From the NCBI GenBank assembly GCA_002356635.1, contig CP023454.1:2836501-2900500 (forward strand): 64,000 nucleotides of DNA. Direction: 5' to 3'. Below the pieces are notes generated by a model that worked only from the letters and a program-made list of their open reading frames with translations, had not been told where the DNA came from and ran no database searches. Position 1 is the first letter of the stretch, and each line of letters starts with the position of its first letter. Position numbers and translations under genes: made by a program. The stretch comes from Rhodobacteraceae bacterium QY30. Lineage in GTDB: Bacteria; Pseudomonadota; Alphaproteobacteria; Rhodobacterales; Rhodobacteraceae. Positions 35,588 to 45,234 of this stretch are shown here, in pieces.

Positions 35588-36072
35588 AGTCATGCTCCGG
35601 GATCGGTTTGTATTGGTCCCAAAAATGGCAAATTTCGCAAAACACGACAACGGAAATCGTCTTTTGTTTTTTCTTCATTTTCCATCGGAAGTTTCCAACC
35701 GCGCACCTGACTTGCGAATTTAATTCTCACGCAGCATCAGGGGCCCATTTTCCCGCCGGCACTTGGAATAATTTTCCGCGAGATTTGAGGGGCCTTGATT
35801 CGGAAGTCCTGCGCCACTCCGGCCTTTATGGGATCCAGGCAGAAAAAGGCCCATATTCGTTCGTAAAGAAAAATCTGGCGTGAATGCAAACCGCATTTGA
35901 AAATCCCCGGCTATTCCGAAGCGTCTCTTTGGAAAGCTGATCTCTTGCCCGCCAGATGGATTAACTTCATCCTTGGCGCAAGAAATCCATCGGCAAACGC
36001 TCTGCTTTCATTCCCGGCGGTATGAAAACGGCTCAAGTGTCGGCGGACACAGTCTCATTCAGGAACGAACGC
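35588..36072. promoter_or_regulatory. Divergent promoter region of the twin binding-protein system
   Basis: A 485-base interval between divergent transporter genes, clearly more AT-rich than its surroundings, with several poly-T/poly-A tracts around 35640-35690 and 35860-35900. It must carry promoters for both directions. I could not identify a specific operator. Short open frames here are not credible. Confidence 0.4.
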
Positions 36073-37713
36073 ATGCCATCATCATATCAGCAGGAAGAAG
36101 TTCGGCCGGAAAGCGATGCGGTCGGAAACCTTCTGGAAGTACGGGCGCTTTCAAAGTCCTATGGTCCGGTGAAAGTGATTACCGATGTTAGCTTCGATGT
36201 TCCAAGGCGAAGCGTCGTAACATTGGTGGGCGAGAACGGCGCAGGAAAATCCACGCTGTTCAACATACTCAGCGGCCTGACGCGAAGCGACAGCGGCGAG
36301 TTGCGGCTTGCGGGAAACGTCTACGCTCCGACCAGCAACAGTCACGCGGCGATGCTGGGGGTGACCCGCGTGTTCCAGGAACAGTCGCTGGTCCACAACG
36401 TGCCGGTCTACGAGAATCTGCTGATGGGAGAGGAGGCGCGCTTCACCCGGTTCGGCCAGTGGGTCGACCGCAAGGCCATGATCGCTGCCGCCCACCGCAT
36501 CATTGAGGAAGCAGGCCTTGATGTGGACGTGCGCCGACAGACAGGAGACTATGATTTCTCGACCCGCCAGTCGATCGAGATCGCCCGCGCCTGCCTGACG
36601 CCGACCTTGCTTCGCGGGCTGAAGGAACCGCTGATCCTTCTCGATGAACCGACCTCGGCACTTGACCGGCGCGACGAAGAAGCGTTCTTCGACCTCGTCC
36701 GCAAGGTGCGCGCCTACGGATCGCTTTTGTTCGTTTCACATCGACTGAGCGAGGTGCTCAACATCTCGGACATCATCTATGTCCTGAAGGATGGCGAGAT
36801 CGTCACCCGTGTCACCCCGTCCGAAACGAACGAACACGAACTGCACGGCCACATGGTCGGGCGGGAACGCGCCGCCGACTATTATTACGAAGGGCGCCAG
36901 AACGCCCGGTCCGACAAGTCGCCGGCGCTGAAGGTCGAAGGCGTGCGACTGTCGGCGGGGGGGCCGGTCGTGGACCTGTCGGTTCAGCCGGGCGAGATCC
37001 TCGGGATCGGTGGACTGCTGGATTCCGGCAAATCGGAACTGGGCAAGGCCATCGCCGGCGTTACGCCCCCGCTGGAAGGCCAAGTGTCGCTGGGCGGTCG
37101 TCCCGCAGCGCGGCCGAATGTGGAAAGCCTGATCAGCGCGGGCCTTGGCTACATTCCGGCCGAGCGGCTGGTGGAAGGCATTATCCCCGCTTTCCCAGTC
37201 GGGTGGAACCTGTCAATCGGCAGCGGCGACATCTTTTCGTCGCTCCTGGGGCTGTGGCTCCATCGCAAGGAACGGCGCGTTGCGCAGGCACATATCGACG
37301 CATTGGCCATTCGTTCGGCGACACCCGGTCTGCCGATGCAGCGCCTGTCGGGAGGAAACCAGCAGAAGGTCGTCCTAGCGCGCTGGATCGAACGGCGGCC
37401 CGAAGTACTGATCCTTGATAACCCCACCCGCGGCGTCGACGCCGGCGCAAAGCAGGAGATCTATCGGATCCTGCGCGACCTGACGGACGAGGGCATTGCC
37501 ATCATTCTGATCACCGACGAGTTGCTGGAACTGTTGGGTCTGTCGAACCGCATCCTGATCATGCAGCACGGCGGCGTGACGTCCGAAATTGAGGCTCCGG
37601 CCCACGCAAAGCCCGAAGAACAAGATCTTGTAGCGCGGATGCTGCCCAGCGGCAAAAGCCCGCGCGCAGACCACCCGTCCCTTAAAACCGAGTTTCTGGA
37701 AGCCGCCGAATGA
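36073..37713 (+). CDS. Sugar-type (RbsA/MglA-like) ABC ATPase, two ABC domains
   Basis: A 546-residue fused double ATPase. Domain 1 has Walker A GENGAGKST, the signature region as DFSTRQSIEIARAC (degenerate) and LLDEPTSALDRRD. Domain 2 has a degenerate Walker A (GLLDSGKSE), LSGGNQQKVVLARW and LDNPTRGVDAGAK. This asymmetry is normal for RbsA-type ATPases. I choose the ATG at 36073, preceded by AGGAACGA; an in-frame ATG at 36022 would add 17 residues. Its stop overlaps the permease start by four bases (ATGA). Confidence 0.88.
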   Translation: MPSSYQQEEVRPESDAVGNLLEVRALSKSYGPVKVITDVSFDVPRRSVVTLVGENGAGKSTLFNILSGLTRSDSGELRLAGNVYAPTSNSHAAMLGVTRVFQEQSLVHNVPVYENLLMGEEARFTRFGQWVDRKAMIAAAHRIIEEAGLDVDVRRQTGDYDFSTRQSIEIARACLTPTLLRGLKEPLILLDEPTSALDRRDEEAFFDLVRKVRAYGSLLFVSHRLSEVLNISDIIYVLKDGEIVTRVTPSETNEHELHGHMVGRERAADYYYEGRQNARSDKSPALKVEGVRLSAGGPVVDLSVQPGEILGIGGLLDSGKSELGKAIAGVTPPLEGQVSLGGRPAARPNVESLISAGLGYIPAERLVEGIIPAFPVGWNLSIGSGDIFSSLLGLWLHRKERRVAQAHIDALAIRSATPGLPMQRLSGGNQQKVVLARWIERRPEVLILDNPTRGVDAGAKQEIYRILRDLTDEGIAIILITDELLELLGLSNRILIMQHGGVTSEIEAPAHAKPEEQDLVARMLPSGKSPRADHPSLKTEFLEAAE

Positions 37714-38708
37714 CATTTTCTGCCAGTTCGCCCCGCACGTCGCCCCTTGCCGCTGTTACCCGACTTTTCGGGCGCATGGAGGCAGGGCTTTGGTTCCCCA
37801 TTGGCGTCGTGCTTTCGCTGTTCGTCTTCTTCAGCCTGAGCACAAGCGCCTTCGCCACCCTGCGCAACTTCTCGGCTGTCAGCGGGCAGGCGGCAACGCT
37901 GCTGATCGTCTGCCTTGGGGCAACCTTCATCGTCCTGATGGGCAGCATCGACCTGTCGGTTGGCGCCATTGTCCTGCTAGTGGGCGCGACCAGCATCACC
38001 GTGCTGAATGCCTATGACATCGGCTACCTGGCGTTGCCCTTCGCGGCCCTTCTGGGCGCTGCACTGGGGACGGTCAACGGCCTGATCTATGCCAAGGGCC
38101 GCATCCCGTCCTTCATCGTCACGCTGGGAACCCTTTCGGTATTTTCCGGCATTGCGCTGACGCTTCTGGATGGCCGCGCGATCCAGTTCAATGCCGTCGG
38201 CTTCGAAGACATCGCCATTGGCCAGCTGATCCCGCGCCTGCCCAACATCGCGCTTTGGGCCATTCTGGCGTGGGCGGTGATGGTCTTCATCGGCGCACGG
38301 ACCCGCTTCGGGCGCTACATGTATCTGATCGGCGGCGGCGAGCAGGTGGCCCGAACTGCCGGTGTCCCGGTCACGCGCTACAAGGTCTATGCCTTTGCGA
38401 TTTCGGGGTTGCTGGCGGGCTTAGGGGCGATCCTTGCGGTGGCGCGTCTTGGCGCCGCGGGTCCCTCGCTTGGATCCGACCTGCTGCTGAACAGTCTGGC
38501 CGCGATCGTCGTTGGCGGCACCTCGCTTGCGGGGGGCGTGGGCGGCGTCCATCGGACGCTGATCGGCGTGCTGATCATCGCCATCCTCGACAACGGCCTG
38601 AACCTGATGGGCGTGTCGCAATTCCTGCAAATGATCATCAAAGGCCTGGTCGTCATCGCCGCAGTGCTGGTCCGCCGCACGTCCGACGCCGGCCAAGTGG
38701 TCAAGTAA
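37710..38708 (+). CDS. RbsC-type ABC permease
   Basis: A 332-residue membrane protein with 8-10 helices and the RbsC-family signature regions: GSIDLSVGAIVLLVGA, AKGRIPSFIVTLGTLSVFSGIAL and GRYMYLIGGGEQVARTAGVPV (cytoplasmic loop). Near the C terminus is LNSLAAIVVGGTSLAGGVGGV. It forms the channel with the preceding ATPase, to which it is coupled by a four-base overlap. The LLM monooxygenase gene follows after 25 bases, so the imported ligand is probably the LLM substrate. Confidence 0.9.
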   Translation: MTFSASSPRTSPLAAVTRLFGRMEAGLWFPIGVVLSLFVFFSLSTSAFATLRNFSAVSGQAATLLIVCLGATFIVLMGSIDLSVGAIVLLVGATSITVLNAYDIGYLALPFAALLGAALGTVNGLIYAKGRIPSFIVTLGTLSVFSGIALTLLDGRAIQFNAVGFEDIAIGQLIPRLPNIALWAILAWAVMVFIGARTRFGRYMYLIGGGEQVARTAGVPVTRYKVYAFAISGLLAGLGAILAVARLGAAGPSLGSDLLLNSLAAIVVGGTSLAGGVGGVHRTLIGVLIIAILDNGLNLMGVSQFLQMIIKGLVVIAAVLVRRTSDAGQVVK

Positions 38709-38733
38709 GTCATCAATACCAAGGAGCCAAATC

Positions 38734-40128
38734 GTGGCAAAACGACTAATCCTGAACGGGTTCGTGATGAACGCCGTCTCGCACATCCACCATGGCCTCT
38801 GGCGTCGCAACGATACGTTTCAGACCGAGTTCAATGACCTGGCAACCTGGACCACGCTGGCCAAGGCGCTTGAGAAGGCGAAGTTCGACGCGCTGTTCAG
38901 TGCCGACATCATCGGCGTCGACCCGGCCTACAAGGCAAGCTGGGACACCTATGTCGAAGAGGCGGTGCAGATCCCGATCAACGATTCCGGCGCGCTGATC
39001 ACGGCGCTGATCGGGTCGACCGAACAGCTGGGACTGACACTGACCAGTTCGATCCTACAGGAACATCCCTTCAACTTCGCCCGCAAGATTTCGACCCTTG
39101 ACCATCTATCCAAGGGCCGAATCGGCTGGAACCTTGTGACGTCGGTCAGCCATAACGCCGCGCAGAATTTCGGCTTCGACAGGATTGTCGCCCATGACGA
39201 ACGGTATCGGTGGGCCGACGAATACATCGATGTGGTCTACAAGCTGTGGGAAGGGTCATGGGACGACGGCGCGGTGCTGGCCGACAAGGCCGGGAACCGC
39301 TACGCCGACCCCGACAAGATCCACCGCATCGACCATCGCGGCGAACGCTATCGGGTGCTTGGTCCGCACCTGTCGCAACCCTCGCCGCAGCGTGTGCCGG
39401 TGCTGTTCCAGGCCGGGTCGTCGACCGCAGGCCGCGCCTTCGCTGCACGCAACGCCGAAGGCACCTATATCGTGGCGCAGTCACCGGAAGGCGCGCGCCG
39501 CCAGATCGAGGAAACCACGCGCTATCTGCTGCAAGCCGGTCGTCGGCGCGAGGATCTGAAGTTCATCCAAGGCATGTCCTTCATCATCGGCGGCACCGAG
39601 GACGAAGCGCATCGGAAAGCGCGCGACATTGCCGAAGACATCAGCGAGGACGGCTATCTTGCCCATCTGAGCCGGGATCTCGGGATCGACCTAGGACTGC
39701 TGGAGCCCGACCGGCCCGTGCACGAGCTTGAGATCCAAGGCGTTCAGGGCGTCATCCGCGCCTTCGAGGATGCCAATCCAGGCGTCACGCCGCGCGTCAA
39801 GGACCTGGGACGAATCTATGCCAATGCCGGCAACATCGTCGGCACGCCCGAAAGCATCTCCGACACGCTTGAAACCTGGCAGCAGGCAGGGATCGACGGG
39901 ATCAACGTCAGCTACCACCGGCTTCCTGCCTCGTTCATCGAATTCGCGGAACATGTCGTGCCCGAACTGCAGAAACGCGGCCTTGCGCAGCGCGACTACG
40001 CCGCCGGCACCTACCGCGAAAAGCTGTTCGGCGAAGGCGCCAAGGTCAATTCCCGCCATCCGGCGGCGCGCTATCGCGGCGCATTCAAGAACCAGCCGGC
40101 GCCGCGCATCGTCGAACCGGCGCAGTGA
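38734..40128 (+). CDS. LLM flavin-dependent monooxygenase, NtaA/DmoA family (copy 1)
   Basis: A 464-residue bacterial luciferase-like monooxygenase. Family marks are LNGFVMNAVSHIHHGLWRR at the N terminus, TSSILQEHPFNFARKISTLDHLSKGR, RIGWNLVTS and QAGSSTAGRAFAARNAE. Relatives (NtaA, SnaA, DszA, DmoA) use reduced FMN to oxidise chelators, cyclic sulfones or dimethyl sulfide. Coupling to an ABC importer suggests intracellular oxidation of the imported compound. The stop overlaps an unlikely GTG start of the next gene; that gene's better start is 27 bases downstream. Confidence 0.87.
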   Translation: MAKRLILNGFVMNAVSHIHHGLWRRNDTFQTEFNDLATWTTLAKALEKAKFDALFSADIIGVDPAYKASWDTYVEEAVQIPINDSGALITALIGSTEQLGLTLTSSILQEHPFNFARKISTLDHLSKGRIGWNLVTSVSHNAAQNFGFDRIVAHDERYRWADEYIDVVYKLWEGSWDDGAVLADKAGNRYADPDKIHRIDHRGERYRVLGPHLSQPSPQRVPVLFQAGSSTAGRAFAARNAEGTYIVAQSPEGARRQIEETTRYLLQAGRRREDLKFIQGMSFIIGGTEDEAHRKARDIAEDISEDGYLAHLSRDLGIDLGLLEPDRPVHELEIQGVQGVIRAFEDANPGVTPRVKDLGRIYANAGNIVGTPESISDTLETWQQAGIDGINVSYHRLPASFIEFAEHVVPELQKRGLAQRDYAAGTYREKLFGEGAKVNSRHPAARYRGAFKNQPAPRIVEPAQ

Positions 40129-40154
40129 GCACGATAGGCAAAGGAAATCACAAG

Positions 40155-41495
40155 GTGACAAAGTTCAATCTTCCGAAATGGATGCACACTCTCGACAACC
40201 CCAGGGTCGTCGACCATTACATGGACCGTCTTGATACCCACGGCGTATCGCGGCGGGACTTCCTGGCCATGGCGTCCGCAGGGGCAGCGGCGTCCGCCTT
40301 TGCCGCAGCGGCCGGCCTTCCACAGATCGCAGTCGCATCGCCAAATGGAAAGCTCGCGTTCATATCGGCCTTCATGTCGAACGAATACAACCAGATCCTG
40401 AACGGCGCATTCGAGGCCGCGACGAAGGATCTTGGGTTCTCCTACGTCGGCCTCGACAGCCAGTTCGATGGCGAACGCCAGTTCAACCAGTTCGAACAGC
40501 AGGTCACCAGCGGCGCTCAATCCGTGATCTTCAACCTGGCCGACGGCGGCGCAATCAAGAGCGTAAGCCGCGTCGCGGAACAGAACAAGGTTTTCGTGGC
40601 GAACGTTTGGGACAGCCTGCCCTGGTTCACGCCCTTCGAAGCCTCTGACTACTACACGCTTTATACGGTCCCGGAAGAATTCGAGGCGCATCGCGCCGTG
40701 ACGGCGAAGCTTCTGGAGGCGGTGACCGAGAAGTTTGGCGGTGGCGACATCATCGGCGTGACCGGCACCAACGGCAATCTGACCGACCTGCAGCGATCAA
40801 GGGGCCGCGACGATGCCTTCAGAGATTTCCCGAAGACGCGGCTTGTGGATCAGCTTCCGGGCAAATGGAACCGCGAAGACTCGCTCAAGGCGACGGAAGA
40901 TCTGTTGACGCGTCATCCTGATGTGGTCGGGATCGTCGCGCAGAACGATGACGTGGCCCAGGGGGCGATCGCTGCGATCCAGGCTGCCGGGCTGATACCC
41001 GGCGAGGATATTCTGGTTGTCGGGGCCGATGGAACCAGCCTTGGGGCCAAATCCATTCATTCGGGCAAGCAACTGGCGACTTCGGCCAACAGCCCGGCCT
41101 ACGCCGCCGCATCTCTTGCCGGCCGTATCTATGACGTCACCCACGGCTGGACCCCTCGCGCCTCCGAGCGGCTGTTGAACTGGCGGTCGCTGACTGTGAC
41201 GCGGGAAAATGTTGAGGGTTACCTCGACCGCTATGTCGACAATGACGGTGTGCAGCCATTCGATTACCGCAAGATTTCGAAGGTGCTGCATCCAGACGAC
41301 TGGGATCCTCAGGCAGAGGTCTTTCCGCTAGATATCGACCATGCCTGGAACGGCATCGCCAAGCCCGAGGGCTGGCAGTACCCCAAGGCCTATGCCGAGG
41401 CGAAGGCGAGTGGCGAGTGGGATGCCGTGCGCATTGAATATGCCGATCACTACAAGATCACTTTTGACGGCCCTTCTCCCAATAAGAAGGGCTGA
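40155..41495 (+). CDS. Tat-exported sugar-type ABC substrate-binding protein (copy 2)
   Basis: A 446-residue paralogue of the 34247-35587 protein, sharing the Tat motif (SRRDFLAM), the VVAQNDDVAQGAIAAIQAAG hinge strand, the HPDDWDPQAEV block and the PSP-x-KKG-like end. I choose the GTG at 40155: AAAGGA lies upstream, and this start makes both paralogues exactly 446 residues and aligned at their N termini. A GTG at 40125 overlapping the LLM stop would add 10 residues. It lies between two LLM genes, so each binding protein may present a different ligand to the same permease. Confidence 0.86.
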   Translation: MTKFNLPKWMHTLDNPRVVDHYMDRLDTHGVSRRDFLAMASAGAAASAFAAAAGLPQIAVASPNGKLAFISAFMSNEYNQILNGAFEAATKDLGFSYVGLDSQFDGERQFNQFEQQVTSGAQSVIFNLADGGAIKSVSRVAEQNKVFVANVWDSLPWFTPFEASDYYTLYTVPEEFEAHRAVTAKLLEAVTEKFGGGDIIGVTGTNGNLTDLQRSRGRDDAFRDFPKTRLVDQLPGKWNREDSLKATEDLLTRHPDVVGIVAQNDDVAQGAIAAIQAAGLIPGEDILVVGADGTSLGAKSIHSGKQLATSANSPAYAAASLAGRIYDVTHGWTPRASERLLNWRSLTVTRENVEGYLDRYVDNDGVQPFDYRKISKVLHPDDWDPQAEVFPLDIDHAWNGIAKPEGWQYPKAYAEAKASGEWDAVRIEYADHYKITFDGPSPNKKG

Positions 41496-41546
41496 GCCAT
41501 GACGGGGGCGGCCCAAGGGCGGCCTCTGTAGATTCGGGACGGAACC

Positions 41547-42935
41547 ATGACGAAACGACTGATCTTCAATGCCTTCTGTATGAACGCTCTCTCACATGTC
41601 TATCATGGGCTTTGGCGCCATCCGGAGACTCGCCAACGCAATTTCAACGACCTTTCGGTCTGGACCGATCTGGCGCGGCTGCTGGAAGAGGCGCGATTCG
41701 ACGGTCTTTTCCTGGCCGATGTGATGGGGGTGGATCCGATTCACAAGGGCCGTCCCGACATTTACATCGAACAGGGTATCCACTTTCCGTCGAATGACCC
41801 CTCAATCCTGGTCGGCGCTCTGGCTGGCGTGACCGAGCATCTGGGCCTGATGTTCACATCTTCGATCCTCCAGGCGCATCCCGTCGAATTCGCCCGCCGC
41901 GTCTCGACGCTAGACCACTACACGAGAGGCCGGATCGGCTGGAACATTGTCACCTCGGCAAACGCCGCGGCAGCGAAGCTCTTCGGACACGATGGGCTGA
42001 CACAGCATGATGACCGTTACCAATGGGCGCAGGACTATGTGGACGCCGCCTACCGACTTTGGGAAGGGTCGTGGGAAAATGACGCGGTTCTGAACGACCC
42101 CGCGGGCGGGCGCTATGCCCATCCCGCACGCGTGCATGAGATCCGGCACAAGGGGCCGCGTTACACGATTACCGGCCGGCACATGTCAACCCCCTCGCCG
42201 CAGCGGACGCCGTTCCTGATTCAGGCAGGATCTTCACCCAGCGGTCGTGACTTCGCCGCGCGCAACGCCGAGGCGACCTTCATTGTCAGCCTGTCGGCCG
42301 AAGGGGCGCGGCGGGCCATTTCCGACATTAACGGGCGACTTCAATCCGTCGGCCGAAAACCCGGCGACATCCTGTTCTTCCAAGGTCTTTCATTCGTGAT
42401 CGGATCGACCGACGACGAAGCGTGTCGCAAAGCTCGCGAGATGGACGAATGGGTCAATCACGAGGCGCTTTCGGCCCATGTCGGACGCGATCTCGGAGTG
42501 GACTTTGGATCGCTTGACCCGGACAAGCCGGTCCGCGAACTGGACGTCCAAGGGCTCCAAGGCTTCACCAAATTCGTCGAAGAAGCCAACCCCGGAAAGG
42601 TCGTGCGCCTGCGCGATCTGAGCACGGCGATGAGCTACAATGGTCGGATTGTCGGATCCCCCGAGACTATTGCGGACCGGCTTCGCGACTGGCGGGACGC
42701 CGGGATCGACGGGGTGAACATCGCTTACCAGACCCTGCCCGGCAGTTTCGAGGATTTCGCCCGTCACGTCATGCCCGTGTTGCGTAAGCGTGGTCTCGCC
42801 CAGGAGAGCTACGCCCCAGGCACGCTACGCGAAAAGCTCTTTCCAGGTCGCGGCCCTAGGCTGGAGACAGGGCACCCGGCAGCGGCCTCCCGGCTGCATT
42901 TCGGTAGTGTGGCAAGATTGGAGGTTTCGACGTAG
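41547..42935 (+). CDS. LLM flavin-dependent monooxygenase, NtaA/DmoA family (copy 2)
   Basis: A 462-residue paralogue of the enzyme at 38734-40128, with the same N-terminal block (FNAFCMNALSHVYHGLWRH), TSSILQAHPVEFARRVSTLDHYTRGR, GWNIVTSANAAAAKLFG and QAGSSPSGRDFAARNAE. The two probably arose by duplication of a binding-protein/LLM gene pair. The last 40 codons are close in composition to the flank, and the gene is followed directly by an insertion-sequence remnant at its 3' side. Confidence 0.87.
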   Translation: MTKRLIFNAFCMNALSHVYHGLWRHPETRQRNFNDLSVWTDLARLLEEARFDGLFLADVMGVDPIHKGRPDIYIEQGIHFPSNDPSILVGALAGVTEHLGLMFTSSILQAHPVEFARRVSTLDHYTRGRIGWNIVTSANAAAAKLFGHDGLTQHDDRYQWAQDYVDAAYRLWEGSWENDAVLNDPAGGRYAHPARVHEIRHKGPRYTITGRHMSTPSPQRTPFLIQAGSSPSGRDFAARNAEATFIVSLSAEGARRAISDINGRLQSVGRKPGDILFFQGLSFVIGSTDDEACRKAREMDEWVNHEALSAHVGRDLGVDFGSLDPDKPVRELDVQGLQGFTKFVEEANPGKVVRLRDLSTAMSYNGRIVGSPETIADRLRDWRDAGIDGVNIAYQTLPGSFEDFARHVMPVLRKRGLAQESYAPGTLREKLFPGRGPRLETGHPAAASRLHFGSVARLEVST

Positions 42936-42979
42936 CTGCCTTTACAGCTGGCGATCCAGGAAGGCAGCCCCTGGATCAT

Positions 42980-43228
42980 ATGAACCGCACCGGGTTTGCC
43001 GGAGGCGTAGAAGTTTGTTTGGGCTTCGGCGGGCGGGATGTTCCTGATGGGCTCAAGCAGGCGACGGTTGTTGAACCAGTCCACCCATTCAGAGTGGCAT
43101 GCTCGACAGCCTCGAAGCTGCGCCAGGGGCCACGGAGGCTGGATGACTTCCGCCTTGAACAGGCCGTTTATCGTCTGGGCCAGCGCGTTGTCATAACTGT
43201 CTCCGGCGCTGCCGACGGAGGGTTCGAT
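42980..43228 (-). mobile_element. IS3-family transposase OrfB 3' remnant
   Basis: The minus strand encodes the end of an IS3 integrase: GSAGDSYDNALAQTINGLFKAEVI and SEWVDWFNNRRLLEPIRNIPPAEAQ-x-NFYAS. Between them the protein is scrambled (PPWPLAQLRGCRACH in place of a GPWRS-x-E-A-x-E-x-A-T-like stretch), indicating compensating frameshifts. Only the C-terminal 80 residues remain, so the copy is dead. Confidence 0.8.
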
Positions 43229-43329
43229 AGGATCGCTCGCCTCCTGCCGATGTTCGGACAATCAGGCTACCTAAATCAACTGGAAGAAGAAGTGTGCTGG
43301 CCTGCTGCCGACCGAGATGTAGCGGCTGG

Positions 43330-44079
43330 TCACAACCGTTCCGATATCTGGCGGGTGAGAGAGAGCACCGCTCCGATTTGTCGTGCTTCCGGTTGCGGAT
43401 GAAGATACTGGACCGATCCGATCAGTCCGATGCTTCCCACCAGCGTACCGCTCCGATCGAAAATGGGCGCAGCCAGCGCGTTGATGCCAAGAAGAGACTG
43501 CTCGGGCGTAACCGAGTACCCTCGTTCGGCCACGACCTTCACGGCCGCAAGAATCTCATTGATGTCGGTTGTCGTCTTGGGCGTGATCTTCGCAAGCGGA
43601 GGTTTGAGCGCGTCGCGCAGTTCAGGTTTGCCGAAGGCCAGCATGACAAGTCCTTGGGCGGATGCGTGCAGCGACAGTTCGCTGCCGGGTTTCACGCCGA
43701 TATCGATCGGTTGGTTGCTGGACAGCGTGGCAAGCACGAAAGCCGATCTGGGGGTCGGAACGCTCAGCACGACGGCAAGGCCCAATTCGTCGCGCGTGGC
43801 CCGCATGAGCGGCAGGGCGATTTCAGACAGTTCCTGCGCCTGAGGGGCGCGTTGCCCCATCAGCCAGACCTTGGGGCCCACGCTGTAAAGCGATGTCTGG
43901 GCGTTCTGCACGACCATGCCATGGTCGATCAACGTGCGAAGATGCTTGTGCACGGCGCCCTTGGCCGTATCCACCTGCGCCGCGATCTGCGTCACGCCCA
44001 GTGGACCTTCTGCGAAGGCGATGTGCTGCAAAATCCTGAGACAGGTGTCAGCGGCACGGACGGTGGAGATCTTTTCCAA
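43330..44079 (-). CDS. IclR-family transcriptional regulator
   Basis: A 249-residue regulator with an N-terminal winged helix (RAADTCLRILQHIA, GVTQIAAQVDTAKGAVHKHLRTL) and a C-terminal IclR effector domain (LSLHASAQGLVMLAFG, RGYSVTPEQSLLGINALAAPIFD). It is divergent from the TRAP transporter genes with a 102-base gap that holds an inverted repeat, so it very likely controls them in response to the imported organic acid. Length and both domains are complete. Confidence 0.9.
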   Translation of the reverse strand: MEKISTVRAADTCLRILQHIAFAEGPLGVTQIAAQVDTAKGAVHKHLRTLIDHGMVVQNAQTSLYSVGPKVWLMGQRAPQAQELSEIALPLMRATRDELGLAVVLSVPTPRSAFVLATLSSNQPIDIGVKPGSELSLHASAQGLVMLAFGKPELRDALKPPLAKITPKTTTDINEILAAVKVVAERGYSVTPEQSLLGINALAAPIFDRSGTLVGSIGLIGSVQYLHPQPEARQIGAVLSLTRQISERL

Positions 44080-44139
44080 GATGCGGTCTCGCGAGTTGCT
44101 TGGGACTCTATTGACTCACCCAGCCCATCCTGTCAATTT

Positions 44140-44165
44140 GAGAACGTGGTTCTCTAATCGAGAAC
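44140..44165. promoter_or_regulatory. Candidate IclR operator
   Basis: A perfect inverted repeat GAGAAC-GTG-GTTCTC (44140-44154) followed by a third GAGAAC at 44160-44165, between the divergent IclR gene and dctP. The last half-site ends 17 bases before the dctP ATG, where binding would block translation-leader transcription. The assignment rests on position and symmetry only. Confidence 0.6.
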
Positions 44166-44181
44166 GCTTAGGGAGGATTTC

Positions 44182-45177
44182 ATGAAGTACTTCACGTTCA
44201 ACGTGGTCGGCCTTGCGCTCTTGGCCGGAAGCGCGGCCTGGGCCGAGCCGGTGACCCTTCGTCTGGGCCATCCGGTGTTCGAAGCGCACCCGATCCACGA
44301 TACGGCGGTGCGGTTCAAGGAAGCGGTGGAGCGCCTCTCGGGCGGGGACGTGAAAGTCGACATCTACCCGGCACGCCAGCTTGGGGATGTGAAGGAACTG
44401 GCCGAGGGCGTGCAGTTCGGCACCATCGACATGACGGTGAATTCGACGTCGGCCTATGCGTCGCTTGATCCGGCGATCGATGCCTTCCAGCTTCCGGGCC
44501 TGATCCCGGATTACGAAGGCTTCGTCACGATGGCAAAATCGCCTGAGGCGCGCGCCATCATGGACGGGCTGGAAGCGCACAACCAGATCGCACTGGGCGT
44601 CTATGACGGTGGTCTTCGCCATTTCATGACGACCGGCAAACCGGCTGAATCGCTGGCGGACATGAAGGGCCTGAAGACCCGTGTCGCCCCCAACAAGATG
44701 TTCCTGGATGCCTGGGGCGCAGTCGGCGTGAACCCGACGCCGATGGCTTACGGCGAAGTCTATTCGGCGCTGGAAACTGGAACGCTTGACGCGGTCGAAA
44801 TCAACCTGACCTCGATCGAAAGCGAAAAATACTATGAAATCGGCAAGGGCGTGACCCTGACCGGGCACTATTTCTGGCCGGGTTTCCTTCTGATCAACAA
44901 GGCGAAGTTCGAAAGCCTGACCCCCGAACAGCAGCAGTTCATGCGTCAGGCGGCAGACGAGATCGTGGAACCGCAGGTGATGGCCGTGAAAGCGCTGGAC
45001 GCCCAGATCACGAAGCATCTGGAAGAGCTGAAGATCCCGGTCGTGACCCCTTCGGATGCCTTCAAGGCCGAACTTACCGCCGCGTTCAAACCGGTCATCG
45101 AACGCTATGAGGCGTCGAACCCGCTGATTGCGGCCTTTGCCGTGAAAGCACGCTCCTTGACGCCGGCCACCAAGTAA
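44182..45177 (+). CDS. dctP: TRAP transporter substrate-binding protein (DctP)
   Basis: A 331-residue periplasmic binding protein of a tripartite (TRAP) carboxylate transporter, with a signal peptide ending at AAWAEP. Family marks are LRLGHPVFEAHPIHDTAVRF, QLGDVKELAEGVQFGTIDM and DMKGLKTRVAPNKMFLDAWGAVGVNPTPMAYGEVYSALETG; the Arg in LKTRV is the usual carboxylate anchor. GGAGG lies 7 bases before the ATG. dctQ follows, and dctM is destroyed, so the system is probably non-functional unless the permease is supplied elsewhere. Confidence 0.92.
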   Translation: MKYFTFNVVGLALLAGSAAWAEPVTLRLGHPVFEAHPIHDTAVRFKEAVERLSGGDVKVDIYPARQLGDVKELAEGVQFGTIDMTVNSTSAYASLDPAIDAFQLPGLIPDYEGFVTMAKSPEARAIMDGLEAHNQIALGVYDGGLRHFMTTGKPAESLADMKGLKTRVAPNKMFLDAWGAVGVNPTPMAYGEVYSALETGTLDAVEINLTSIESEKYYEIGKGVTLTGHYFWPGFLLINKAKFESLTPEQQQFMRQAADEIVEPQVMAVKALDAQITKHLEELKIPVVTPSDAFKAELTAAFKPVIERYEASNPLIAAFAVKARSLTPATK

Positions 45178-45234
45178 GGCGCCTGCAGCTGCGGGCCCAT
45201 GTGGCCCGCGGCATCGCATATGGGGATCCATGAC

